A stretch of 64,000 bases of DNA from Cryptomeria japonica (taxonomy: Eukaryota > Streptophyta > Pinopsida > Cupressales > Cupressaceae). Positions 34,447 to 48,100 of the stretch are shown piece after piece. Where the stretch lies: contig NC_081406.1 in the NCBI RefSeq assembly GCF_030272615.1, forward strand, positions 116,589,783-116,653,782, written 5' to 3'. The position numbers and the translations under genes are program-made. How positions within the stretch are numbered: the stretch's first letter is position 1; every line of letters begins with the position of its first letter. The notes under the pieces are model-generated. The model was not told the DNA's origin. It made no database searches and was given only the letters and a program-made list of their open reading frames with translations.

Positions 34447-35199
34447 TTTTTTGAGTTTGATTCTTTGAATGAAGGTTTTAAATCAGACATTTCTCCATTT
34501 CATTCTTCAAATGACAAATTTAAAAATTTTGAAAACCAAAAATATTAATGAAAAAAAATATAGAAAATATGGGACCTTAACCTTGAATTGCAGAACAAAT
34601 AATGCCTGGCAGCCTGGGTTATCAGTTGTATGATGTATCAAATGCTTAATGGTGAATTTGTATCAATTGCTAATTGCTTAATGCTTACGCCTTAGACTGA
34701 AATGAGAAATCAAAACCATCCCACATTCACACCATGACCACATGACCACGATACTCACTCCACTCTCCAGTCAAAGCCACACAAGTCGCAACCCAAGCAA
34801 TATGTGAGAATCCCCACGCAGCCAAAATATTATCAAATCCCTCTCCAAAGCCCGATTTTTATTATTTCTTTCCTATAATCCGGAATCCCCAGTATGCGCT
34901 GAAGCCAAACAACGAAAGTTGAAAGTGGAAACAAAAAATCCAAAATGTCTCTGCCTCCTTTGATTTTCGTCGAACCTGGTCAAACAAGAATTATCGCTGC
35001 TGCCCTTAATAATTCACACAATACTGCATAGAAAGAGGAATGTCATGCTATGAAAAAAAACATTCGTTCATTAACTTAATAATAATAAATATTTTGTTAT
35101 TATTGTAAAGCCGATTTAGGGTTTTTTTTATAGGACCCACTTTAGGCCAAAAAAATTTAAAAATACGTTAACTTCTATTTTTTTTAACTTGTGAAAAAA
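34447..35199 (-). other. hAT-2 upstream region, non-coding
   Basis: This is AT-rich sequence between the transposase start and the CpG-rich terminus. No specific promoter element can be assigned. Confidence 0.35.
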
Positions 35200-35447
35200 G
35201 GCCTCAATCGTGGGGGCGTTTGGCCATCCCCAAGATGATTAGGGAACGTCCCAACCATCCCCCTCCGTCCCCAAGACGTACGGACGTCCCCACGGCTAGG
35301 GCCAAAGTCTCCGTTTCCAGGACGTCCCCTAGGAATTTTGAAAAATTAAGGACAGGGGGGGAACATTCCCCAGCCGTCCCCAAGTCCTCGGAACATCCCC
35401 AGGACCAGGACGGGGGATTTTAGGCCAGGGACGCGTCCCCGGGTTAC
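35200..35447 (-). repeat. hAT-2 right subterminal region with GTCCCC repeats
   Basis: GTCCCC, CATCCCC or CGTCCC words recur more than ten times. The end CGCGTCCCCGGGTTAC matches the right end of the MITE at 53646-54060 (GCATCCCCGGGTAAC). Confidence 0.65.
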
Positions 35448-36067
35448 ACAGAAAAAAACAGCTAAACTGGCTAAAGAATAACAATGGAGTTCATATGTGA
35501 TGTAAAACTCAGTATAACACCACAAAAACTTGACTCTCCTTATTATCCTAGAGAGAAGAGTCCTCAATCACTTGGTAAGAGTATAGTGACTGTTTATAAC
35601 AAAAAAGGAAAACCTGCTGACTTTGTCAATGCTATAATCATGTAGATAATCCCTATCTGTTTTGGTTCTGTTAGTAACATGAAATGTGACAACTTCAAGA
35701 GAGAAAGAAATATGAGGTGGTCAACCCTCTATATAAGACAACAAAATGGACAATAAAATAATAGTCCACTAAAGTTTAAAGAGCTGAACTTAATATATTC
35801 CTTTAAAGAGTTGAACAAAAGAAATGAATTCCTTTTCTATGAATCTAAAAAGGAAAAAGAAAAATAAGCAATAGCTATATTTAATGATGATACCAATTTG
35901 GTTTGTCAATTTAGAAAACGATTTAATTCACTTTGTCAAAAGAGATTTCTACAGCATGAGAGTAACAGAATAACAGCATTCATTGAATATGGAATAAGTG
36001 TAGAGATTTATCATGTTTACTACACAGTGGCACCTTTAGAAAAGGGTCATAGCTTAATTCCACATAC

Positions 36068-36141
36068 TTGTGGGTGGTTTCCACCACTGGAAAGCAGCAA
36101 GCAGCACCATGTCTTCCTCTTGCCACAATGACAGCTAGCTC
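36068..36141 (-). CDS. PURKE: PURKE exon ([10 protein letters not shown] block)
   Basis: The exon has acceptor TAATTCAG and donor GTATGTGG and is 74 bp, ending two bases into a codon after THK/N. It encodes part of the ATP-grasp fold. It is the last exon I can find; the next should begin with one base completing the codon. Confidence 0.9.
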
Positions 36142-39100
36142 CTGAATTATTGAGAACTCTCCTTCACAATGTTTACAAAGCAAAAAAATTCTAGGACTCA
36201 GAAAATACAAATCATGAAAATGCAATCTAGTTTTCCTTCAGTGGTTATGTTCATCACTGTTGGTATAAGTAACCTTGATAAATGGTGCCCATTTCTCTGC
36301 ATACAACCCACGCTCAAAACCTCCTAATGCTGCAACCAAAAACATAGAAGAAAAAAAGGGAGTCATCCGATGTATTAAAAAGGATAATAGAAAGCACTAA
36401 CAATTTACCATCCAATGACAAAGTTCATCTCCAAAAAACAAAGAGGCCAGTATGATGAAGTAATGAATTGCCTAAATCATTATAAGATTTTTAAATCAAT
36501 AACAAGGATTGTTTCTGTTTTAGATTAAACAATCACTAAAAAATCAATAAGTGGAATAACTGTACAAAAGTTTGACTAGCTGGTGCATAATAACAGAAAT
36601 AAAGATTGATTTTGATAATACAACGCTATTTTGAAAAAATGTAGGTTATATGATAAAAATGAACATAATCAACAAAAATGTGGTACTTGATGAGGAGATC
36701 AAAGAATTCCAAGATGATAAAATTAATATTGAAGCTTGGAGGAGAATATGAAAGAAACAAGATCTTTAAATTCCCACATGGCAGAAAAGAGCCAAAATAA
36801 AGTCATCGCACATTGGTAGATGCAAAGTAAGATAAGTTACCACAAATAGACAAAGTGATTACTATTCTATCAAAAAAATTCAAAATATGATGTTCCTAGT
36901 GGGAACATGGAATGGATGAGCAAGACTGCTCACAAGTATCAATAGATTAGAAGAAGCTCAACGATAGTAAATTTGCAAAAACCTAATGCAAGTCAAATAT
37001 GAGAGTAGATACTCCAACCCATCTCCATTAGACCTAGTTTCCCTCTCCCACACCCTCAAAGATGTCCCTCTTTCTCACATGGACACACAACAAGAAAGTG
37101 CATAAAATTAGGACCTTGTGTAATGAAGAGCAAAGGCCCACAATCAAAGAGTAGCATTCTTTGTTTCACAATCAAGTTAAAATCATGGTTGCAATACCAC
37201 CATTTTGATAGTGAATTTTAACAATGAATTCTATATGCAATTTGACTTCGACTCTCAATTTAACACAAATTTGGCATAAGAATTCTGCTAGTTCTTATAT
37301 GTTAAGGTTCTATAATGTATATGTGCATGCTTTATCCATGTTTTCATATGAATATTTTAAATTTCCCTATATATTTTAATTTTCCCTATTTTAATATAGT
37401 TGTCCCCTTTGCCGTCCCCTAGCCATCCCCAAAATTCGCAAAAAAAATCACCGTCCCGGAAATGCATACCCTTGTCCCTTGCCGTCCCCGTCCCCGTCCC
37501 GGAAACTAGGAGTAACAAAGATCCTATTTGGCCCATAAGAAGAAACAATCCACTGAATTTTCATAATGGTGAACTAAGCCACATATTAAATTTCTATCAA
37601 GCCAATGAGGAGGACAAAAAATGAGAAGATACCATCTATAACTCAAATCTTATTGACCTTGTAAGAACAAATGCAAAACTTAATCCAGTTTTACTCAAAC
37701 ACAAAAAGAAAAACTAATAAAGAAAACACTTCCAAAAAAGCTCATGATTGTAAGGAAGTCATGGAAATGTTGTCATTGATGTCAAAGGAATTAGATGTCT
37801 TTGATGTCAAAGATATAAGAAGATAATTAGTCCTGTCAAAGGTGATGATTAAGGAATTGGATAGCTGTGATTTATATGAAGAAGACATGAAACCATTAAT
37901 AATGAGAAATGGGGGCATCTCCATGATCAGATTAGTGATCAGTATTGAAGATGAACTCCATATACAAGATGAGGGTATACAGTGATCAATGCAACGACCT
38001 GTTTACAAAGACAATGAACCACTAAGCAACAAACTGATATATATATTGTCTCAAGTTTCAACAAATGGTTACAGAATACATATATAAAGTGTGTGTATAT
38101 ATATACACAGTATATATAAAAAGATGACAACATACAGAAGACTGTAGTATATACAGTACCAGTATTAATTGTTCCAGAATTATATATAATATATATACTG
38201 AAGTATATTCAGTATTGACCTATATACAGAACATAGCAATATACAGTACCAGTAAAAATACAAAATACACATCAATAAAAGGTTTCAAATAGTGTATTCC
38301 CAGAACGACAGTAATTTGCATATACCATACTGTGGACATATATCATGCAGATTGGTACACGTAGCATTATGAGTAGATAGACTGTGGACGATACAGCAGA
38401 CTGAGGACTAATAAAGACACAGATATACATAGATACAGTCACAAACTGGTTTAACCCGATATCAAAGTTCATATGCATTATACGTAGCAAATCCTTAACA
38501 GCTGCTTACGGTGGTCAAACAAATATTTATATTTTTTGGAATGATGTAAGGAAGACGTTGAAAGAATAGAATCAGTGACTCTTAGACATCAGCGATTCTC
38601 CGAACAAGTGATTGAATCCTTGTAATTTATATGATCGCATAAGACAGTTGGGATGACAGCGATAATGATTATGTGAGAACAGCAATGAATGAATTTGGAG
38701 TGTAAGTACCATTTAATTTAAATATGAACAGCGATTGAATATGTCTCAATAAACAGGTGCTATTTGATTAGTGTATGAGAAGGTGAAAGGACAAAATCAA
38801 TTCCATATTTAAAAGAAGCAATACATCAAGCAAACAGCGATGGCATTAGAATTGGAGTAGTTATTCTAAAGTAGCAGCGACTCTGTTTTGACAACAGATC
38901 CGACAGAAAGACAGTGATCGAACGTTATAGCAGATTACAAGGGTTCATAACAGAGATCGAACACTACAGCAGATAGAATTTTTTTTTTTATTTTACTGAC
39001 ATGATTAATAAGAACTGAAATAAAAAATCATTTGCAGCGACGGCTAAAGACTCGTGAAAGAAAACAAAAGTATTTACCAAATGAGTTAGAAGACAAAAAT

Positions 39101-42100
39101 TGCTGTGTCTTATTCACAGAAAAAGACAAACCCACAAAAAGACAAACATCAGAAAAGGACAAAAATGAACAAAGACAAAATTATAAAGCAACGGAATGAT
39201 TGGGATTTATCTATACCAATCAATGACCATAAAAGATTGTCTTCTAATAAAGTAAGCAGTGCTTAAGAAAATGATTAGCTTAACGATTATAGAAAAAAAA
39301 AAAGAAACGAACTTGTTTGAATATAAAAGACAAAAGTCTTAAGACAAAAAGAAACGAACTTGTGAAGAAGACGTGAATATTCATAAAGCAAGTTTATTAA
39401 GGTGGAACAAATGGGTGAAAGATACGATTAGTATTAAAAAAAGAAGAGGTTTGTTTAAGCAATAAATTAATAAAAGATGTATTTTGTTTTGAAGAAAATG
39501 TTTGTTTCAAGTGGTGCGCTTAAGTATAGAAGGGATATGATTTATACAAGGGACGTATCTCTTAAATGAAACAACTTTCAAAGGGTATAACTCTTAGTAA
39601 GATATAAATAAAAATTGTAATGGAAATTGATTGTGAGTGGAATATGTGTGGAGTACGTGATTAATACTGAAAGGAGAATAGCACATACGTGTGAATGTGT
39701 GTGAATATAGTGCTGAAAAAGTGAGTGAAAATATATAACATCCACAGTAATGTTTAATACGATGAGAGTGTGAATAAAGTAGGTGTGGAATAAGAGAGTG
39801 GAGTATAATGCTGAATATATAATTCTGTGTGTAAGAAATAGAGATTGCGTGGGTAAAGAGTATGGAGTGAATAATGCTGTGAATACGTGTTGAATATAAA
39901 ATAAAAATTCTCTCTGAGAAACGAGTGATGTGAGTGGTGTATCGTGTAGAAAATACACATACATATTTTATATCAGATCCTAAAAAAGCAAAGACTGAAT
40001 GAAGAATTTTAAACAGTGAACTGCAAAGTAATTCTTGAAAGGATTAAATGCAGATTTGAAAGAAGAGTATGAAGAGGTTATTTTTGGTATTTAAGCAGGT
40101 TAATTGAAGATAGTATTCAGACTTGCACAACAGAAGACGGTGACCATTTTGGTGGCAGAATTTTTATCAGATTATAGCAGATTTGTGAAGCAAATTCAAG
40201 CAGATTTATGAAGCAGACTTAGAGCAGATTATAGATAGATGTATGCTCACTTAATGGGCAGATTATAGATAGATTTGTGAAAGGTTTATAAACTGATTTG
40301 TATCACAGATTGATAAGGAAAGTGTGGCCCAGGTTTATATAACTGGTTAGTAATTGTTGATGTGTCTTTTGTACATGACCAAACACAGAATAAAATACCC
40401 AGAGGTATCTTATCCTCTCTTAAATAAAGTTCCCGAATGCTGAAGATATCGCAGAAGGATCAACCGGAAAAACTTCAAGGTTCTGTTATGTAGGTTCTCT
40501 ACTCGTGGATAAGCACCAGTGGTCGTTGTGTTTGCTGTTTTACAAGGGGCCTTACGTACTTTCTGGGAAAGCTTGTTCTTGCAACTACTTTTCAATGAGG
40601 AATACTGAATTCTCCTAATACTAACTGATGTTTCAAAAAAAGGGGGCAAAAGATAATGGTTTTAAGGAGATGAGACTAAACTAATCCTAAGAATGACTCA
40701 ATGAGGATTGGTCTTGAAAAAACTCTACCAATTTCAGTATTGCCAAAAGATTACAACTCTATTGTGATTGGTGCGATCTTCTAAGGGGATTTAATGATTT
40801 TCTAATCATCAATGGGATAGATACTATCACTAAGATACATATCAGTATCTCCAACAATGATTGAACTCTTAAACAATCTTAATGTCTCAAGTTGACCATG
40901 TTAAGGCCCAAAAGTGCACCCGAAAACTAAGCTATTAAAACCTAGCACTTTGGGATAACATGGGAACAATCATGAGTCTATGGGTGAACTATGATTATGA
41001 TTGAACCTCCGGATAGGCCAGTTCCTGATTATGATGGATCACTTACTCTAACCAGACCTTAAGGAGAAAAAAAACTTTGGGGAAAAGGGAAAGGGAATAA
41101 ATAAGGATGAAAGGAGAACTAACTACCTAAATAGGGTGATACACCATACGATCTGAAAAATGACAGAAAAACTCTTCTAAATCCACCTGTTTTACACTTA
41201 TAACATCTCTGAATTCATATCACAAAAGTGTTTCATGCAAAGGATCATTTGCTCAGAAAAATTGAAAGAAAATGACTTTCACAAACAATTAAATTGATAA
41301 ACCACAATACATGACCTGTGATTCATGCATGAGACAGAAAATTTAAGAAAGGTTATTTGATAAATAACACAAAAATGAAATTTACTCTCAATCACACAAT
41401 GAAAAATAACTCCAAAATGAGAAGGCATAAACTGATATCTTTATTAAAATTTTCTGTCAGAACTGCAAAAGGGTTACAAGATACAAAAAACTCAGCTAAG
41501 CTTGAGAAAAAAAATCCAGAACCCCCTCAAACTGAAATCCTTCTTTTTTTATGCAAAAAGTCTTCCAAAGGCAAGGATAAGATGACTGGTGCTCAATTGA
41601 AAGTCTCCTTGAGTGATCTCCAAGTCAAAAAAATATCTTCAAATTCAAGTAGGGAAAGAAACCCCCACAAAAAGGCTTCAAACTCTCATAATTGTGTGAA
41701 ATCAGGTGTAAACTCTTGGTCAATTGAAGGTTGACCCATGAAATACTCAAAATCAGGCTCTAACTACTGGAGAACTAGCTCAAACCCATGACTAACTGCA
41801 TTTCAAGCTCAAATTCGACCCCAAATTCTTGAGATATCTTCACCTCTTTAGGATTCAATATTTTCCCTCCATATGCATATTGGGAATAATTTTAAAGACA
41901 CAATTATAATAAATATTAATTGGATTTATAACTTATCCAGTTAAAATATTCATTTTACATTATTCATATGTCTATGGATGAAAGGTATTCAATCCTAGAG
42001 TTTAGAAAGATGCACAAAATTTCAATTTTCTTTTAGGAATATTGCTAGGAAACTAAGTTGCAGGGTTCGCCCCTGGGAAGCCCTGGTACGGGTCCGGGTT

Positions 42101-45100
42101 CGACCGGGTCCGTGGTACGGGTCCGGTTCGACCCGGGTTCGACCAGGGTTCGTAAAACCCAGGGTGGGTTCGACCCGGGTCGAACCCAGTCGAACCCGGG
42201 GTCGAACCCAGTCGAACCCGGGCGGACCCAGTCGAACCCGCGTGGCTGGGCGGCCCAATAAGTTAAAAAACAAACCAAATTTTATTTTTTTTTCAATTCC
42301 GCCTTTAAAAAAGCGAAAATTATAACCTAAAAAACACTTCTAAAACATCTTATTGACACATTTCACCTCATTTGTGTTGCAAACAAATTTTTTATGAGAG
42401 CAGGTTGAAGAGAGGTTGAACAAAATTTGGCTTCCAAGATCAAAGAGGAGGAGTTGAAGACTGATTTTAGAAGCTTCAACAAGTGTTGCAGCATCATTTC
42501 CATACATTTTCAAGCTTCCATTGGCAGCAAGAGGTAGGTTTTTAAACATTTTTTTCCAACTATTTTTGTTTCACAAATTGTCAAACATGAAACTTGAATT
42601 TTTTTTCATTATTTAGTTTTTGTTTTTGAATATGTTTATTTTATTTCTTGCCATAGGAACTAGAATGGCATCTACATCTTCCTCCATTGGCAATGAACAA
42701 GTAATTGCAAAACAAAGAAATGATCCAAATTCTCCCTTATGGAAATATGTGGACATTATAAAACAACTTCCGGGAGGTGGGGGATTCCGTTGGAAATGCC
42801 ATGGATGTGATATTGAACGTAATAGTTCATATTATCGAGTGGTAGGCCATTTGTGTGGAATAAAAGGAAGAGGCATCAAAAAATGCCCTGGCAAAAATGG
42901 TAAACCTATACCAGATGAGATAGTGATGAAATATATTAGGGAGCATGAGGCAGCAGAAGAGAGGGAAGCCCGTAGATTGAACCAAACCGCATCAAAGAAA
43001 ACAAGGGGAATGCAAGGCCCTTCTAATCCCAATATTGTAGTAGAAGACCACCCCTTCTTTGCCACAAATGAACCTCAAAGTGAACCACCCTTGACACGTA
43101 AAAGAACAAAAGGGCCTTTAGAAACCGCATTCCAAAATGAGAGTAGAGACAATGCTGATCAAGATATAGTAAGGTGCATTTATGCAAATGGTTTGTCATT
43201 CAATGTTGTTCGCTCCCCATATTGGAAGCAAATGATAAAAAGTGTTAATGAGGCACCAAGAGGGTATAAGGGCCCCGGTTATGAGAAGGTACGTGGAACA
43301 TTATTGGAGAAAGAGGTGAAGAGGGTTGAAGATGCATTGAAACCCATAAGGGATTCGTGGGTTGAGACAGGTGTAACAATTGTTTCAGATGGGTGGAAAG
43401 ATGCTAAAAACCATCCCTTGATCAATGTCATAGCAGTGTCCCCTAAAGGGGCAATGTTTTTGAGAGCTGTGGATTGTGAGGGCCAAATAAAAGATGGCGA
43501 ATTTATTGCAGAAATTCTCATCTCTGCCATTGAGTCTGTGGGACCCCGCAATGTTGTCCAAGTCATAACGGACAATGCAAAAAATTGTAGAGATGCTGGT
43601 TTGTTGGTTGAGCAACGCTATGATCACATCTTTTGGACACCTTGTGCGGTACATTCACTCAATCTTATGCTACAAAGGATTGGGCAAAAAATAAAATGGA
43701 TCAGAGATGTGTATGCAGAGGCTGAGGACATCCAGATGTTCATCACAAACCACCACATGTCTCAAGGGATTTTTAGAACCTATTCGAATTTGGAGCTATT
43801 GAAGGTAAGTGAAATAGTAATTTAATTTTACATTTTCTGATTTTTTTGAATTTTCAATGTTAATAATATCATTGTGTAAGCTATATTGTGTATTCTTCTT
43901 TAAAGTTTGGCTTTATTTTTTAATAATTTGGCATTAATTTGTGTTATAGGTTGCTGAGACCCGTTTTGCATCAAACACAATCGTCTTAAGACGACTTGTG
44001 AAAGTTAGAGTGGCACTATGCAATATGGTGATCAGCACCAATTGGACTGTATGGAAGCAAAGTAGCACTGAGAGGGCAGGAAAAATTAGGGATAGAATAT
44101 TGGATGAGAAATGGTGGGATCTTGTTACATATCTCCTAAGTATCACTGAGCCCATCATGAGCATGATTCGCTATACAGACATGGATAGGCCTTGCATAGG
44201 TGAGATTTATGATGGCATTGATTCAATGCTTGAAAAAATAAACTTCACTATAAATGAAAAAGAGAATGATCCTCAGGAGAAATTCTTCAAAGAACTGGAA
44301 TTAATTATTGTAGAGAGGTGGAATAAGATGACCACTCCTTTGCACCTTCTTGCCTATGCCTTGACACCTAAGTACTATAGCAATCAGTTTCTTGATAAAC
44401 CAGGAAGGATTCCACCATGGAGAGATCTAGAAGTATCTGATGGGTATAAGGCAGCATTTCTTAGACTATATCCCGATGATGATTTGCGAGATGTTGTTAC
44501 AAATGAGTTCATAGAATTCGCAAATGGGAATGGTCTAAGTGTTGATGCACTTCGTCATAGATCCAAGAAAGATGCTCATAGCTGGTGGTACTTCCATGGC
44601 ACATGCTTCCAACACCTACAACCCCTCGCTATAAAAGTTTTATCACAAGTAAGTTTAATTAATTAAAATTTTTAATTTACAAGTTTTAGTTTATTTATAG
44701 TTTACTTTGTCTTCATAGGTTGCTAGTAATTTTATTTTTATTAATGTATAACTTTAATTGTTTACTTTGTCTTCATAGGTTGCTAGTTCATCTGCTTCAG
44801 AAAGAAATTGGAGCACATACTCTTTCATCCACTCAGTAAAGCGCAATAGGCTGCTATCAAAAAGAGCGGAGAATTTAGTATATGTGCATTCCAACCTACG
44901 TCTTCTTTCACACAAACAACATGACTACACACAAGGGGAAACAAAGATGTGGGATATAGAGCTAGAGCATACTGATTTGGATGCTCCTGCTTCTCAGCTT
45001 CTTGCATTGACACTTGATGACTCGGAAATTGAGCCAACTTATAGTGCAAGTGCAAGTGGCATTGGCTCATGTAATGTCAATGTCAATGAGGATGAGGAGG

Positions 45101-48100
45101 AGGAGGAGGAGGAGGATGAAGAATTAGATGATCCATTTGATGATTAAACTTTTAAGTTTATATTTTTGAAAGTTGAAACAATGATACTTGAATATTTTGT
45201 CATTTTGATATTAAACTTGATGTATATGATGCTATTATCAATTATGGTATGATCATGATGCTATGATTACAAGTTTATGTTTGTTTTGTTGTTCATATGA
45301 TGCTATGTGACATGCATATTTTAATTCATGCTTATAGGCTTTGATATATATATATATAATATATATATATATATATAAATTTACATGTTTTTGTACTAAC
45401 GAACCCAAACGAACCCAAACCCCTTTTCAAAATTTTGCCATACCGGCGTACCGGGTTCTTCGAACCCGAACCGGAACCCGAACCCGAACCGGCAACTTAG
45501 CTAGGAAATTTTACCACAAAAATAATTAATTGAATATTTATTAATTATATAAATGTTGCTGGAAAATACCAATTTTTTACAACATTGATATAATTAATAA
45601 ATATAAAATTAATTTACATCTTTTAAAATTGATAAGTCTTAGAAAGACTTGGGGGTTTTAAAGCCTTCCCACGGCTAGGCAAAGTTATTATCTAACATAT
45701 GAGTGGGAGTTTACAACTTGACCACCATATATTAATCTCCTTGTTTTACAAAATGCAATCCCATTAAAATGGGAAAAAGAGAGATTAAGAAAGAATAAAG
45801 CGATGAAAACCTAAAAAATAATCTTCATTTTGCATTGTAACTTCGCTTTTTTCATCGCTAAAGAGGTAAATGGGCCGAGCTGCTAGGGTTTGAAATGAAG
45901 ATGGAAACAGTTTTGTGCGTTGACTCCTTCTATGCATCCGTTATCTGGGACTTAACTAGTATGCTCCTGCATTGGAAATCATAGGGGTTTTTCCTTAAAA
46001 CCACGGCATCACTCCATTTTTGCAAAAGATGAGAGGTATTTTCGAAGTTTCAAATGCAAAAATGAATAATTTTGTTTTTTCCAACTGCAAACTCGGCAAA
46101 TATGTTTGTCACGGCTCTACTAGCGATATTTTATGTTTCGTTTTCCCTTATTTTGGAAAAAATTGCATTATCAAAGGAAGCTTTTCTGTATTTTCCGAAG
46201 GAACCTGTGTGATGACCTTTGCCGTTTCATCATTGTCTGCTCTGCACATCTGGATTCGATGAGACTCTGAAATTCCATTATATTTTATGACGAACAGAAT
46301 CTGTAGTTTTCATGAATATTTCCTATGAAGAAAAACTCTGATTTATCTCTGAATAAACTCTGTTATTTCTGCACGAAATTTATGCAAAACTTCATAACAC
46401 AACGTAAATGGTTTTCTGTTATTTCTGCACTCTTCTAAAAAGAATTTTGTGATTTCATGTTTTGGGTTTTCTAGCATTTGACAAAAGAAAAACTTTCTGC
46501 AACTCTTTACGCACAGAATTTCTTGCAAATTTAAGAGGCACAAAAACGTTGATGGTTTTTATTTCCTGTTCTTTTTGAACTTTTCTGAAAATGAAATTCT
46601 ACAAATTTCTCTGTATCTCTGCTTTTTTAAAGGAAAATTGGGGCTTTTTGTTGAAGAAGTCAATGGAATAATACTTGGTTTTACTATACAGAACTTTTGC
46701 AATTTCGTACGAAACCCTCTATGCAAATTTGTTTTTTCTCTATGCACAGGCAGATATTATGGGTTTTCCATGTTCTTTGAAAACGGTTGCAATTTGTTCT
46801 TAGTCGAATTTTCTATAGCTGAAACAGGTATAGATTGATTTTTTGAACTTACTATATTCTGCAAATACTCGAGGCACAATAATAATCCAATTTTCATTTA
46901 GGGATTTCTTTATTGTAAAAAGAACAAACCCCAAAACTTCTGATATCTCTTTTCCCTAGAAGTTTTGTTCTTCTTCCGTTTGATTCTCCTGTGAGAAAAC
47001 ATGAGTAACAAGACTGAATTATTCATTTCCTTCCAAAGGAATCTGGTTGTAAATGCAGTAGCCTGGTAAATGATTTCTTTAAATTCACCGTTGTATGTAT
47101 TCTGAAAATCCACTGTTGATGAAGTAGTAGCTGAAAGTCAATCACCTCATTAATAAAGATGGTCTTCCCAGCCCCCCTTCAGACTAAGCATATCAAAACT
47201 CTCACCTTTGAACAGTCATACTTTATATGAGTTGGGCTCAACCCTTGTGGGAGCCTCATTTAACCCCACTCATAATAAAACCTTTGAAATTTGCAATTCT
47301 TTACCTGTCTCTGCACATTAAACAAACAGTTAGAAAACACTAATTCTCCAAGCAATTTGTCTTCCAAGATGTTTATTTTTCTGTCAAGGGGATCTTGATT
47401 AAATGATGCAAATGTATAGGTAAGATCAGTAGGCATTTAGTCATTGCTTGGATCTTTTGATCTAACCTATTTCACTTTTGACTTTTTCAGGACAAGGAAG
47501 AGACTGGAAGAGAAAAGATGTCGGAAATACAGACCTACGACTTCGGGAGCAGACTTATGCCAGCCATATACCCCCAGGCAATGGCTGGTTCCTTTCTTAT
47601 CTTATCTATGCATTTGCTTTGTTTAATTCAGTTCTTCACCTTTGCATAGGAAAATAAGGATCACTCTCACGGTCTTGTGTGAGAGGAAAATTATTCTGTA
47701 GATTACTTCTCGTAATCCTTTCAACTGTATAAAATATAATGAATTAAATAACAATTGAAAGATTTCACTTATGTGACTGTGATCTTTGCCTAGGTACTCA
47801 AATTTTCCATTGAATTGTAAATATCATGAAAATTTCAGTAACAGACCACACAAGGTGTACTTACATTCAGTAAGGAGCTAGTAGTTTGGAATATGAGTCT
47901 TACCAAAGATCAAGCACAACATTTGTCCTTCAATCTTAAAACTTAAATACTATCTCTACTAAGAGTGATTCAAGAAGATAAACAACCATGAAAATAGCCA
48001 CAAGGATTGCAATAAAACATCATAACTTCAATATTTCATTGATCTCATAGCCAAATAAAACAACAATTGTTCAACTTTCTCTCTTCACTACTTATTTCTC

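Larger units (their letters stand above)
14802..35447 (-). mobile_element. hAT-2 transposon, split by nested insertions
   Basis: One hAT element can be followed across 20.6 kb. The minus-strand order is: right terminus near 35447 (plus strand ends ...GGGTTAC), transposase N-terminus 33714-34446, a short exon piece 26125-26216, exons at 16463-16885, 16198-16358 and 15249-16090, and the left terminus near 14802. Element B (16886-26124) and LTR E (26222-33708) interrupt the coding region. Both termini match the two ends of the small MITE at 53646-54060, which supports the pairing. The C-rich/G-rich subterminal repeats are typical of hAT elements. I could not establish the 8-bp target duplication. 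Confidence 0.7.
42053..45500 (+). mobile_element. hAT-1 transposon, structurally complete
   Basis: This 3,448-bp element has 9-bp terminal inverted repeats CTAAGTTGC/GCAACTTAG, a perfect 8-bp target duplication and CpG-rich subterminal repeats. Its single transposase gene has three coding exons with no visible stop or frameshift. It sits in the 16.1-kb PURKE intron on the opposite strand to PURKE. Intact ends and frame suggest a recent insertion. Confidence 0.9.

Noticed and set aside
39578-39964. 128-codon minus-strand ORF rich in Tyr, His and Phe
   Set aside because: It lies in LTR copy B and its sequence is a by-product of AT/CA-rich LTR DNA; the same segment is non-coding in LTR A (12.4 kb).
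42022-42278. Three overlapping ORFs on both strands
   Set aside because: They arise from the GGGTTCGA subterminal repeats of hAT-1, which lack stops in several frames; no protein-like composition.
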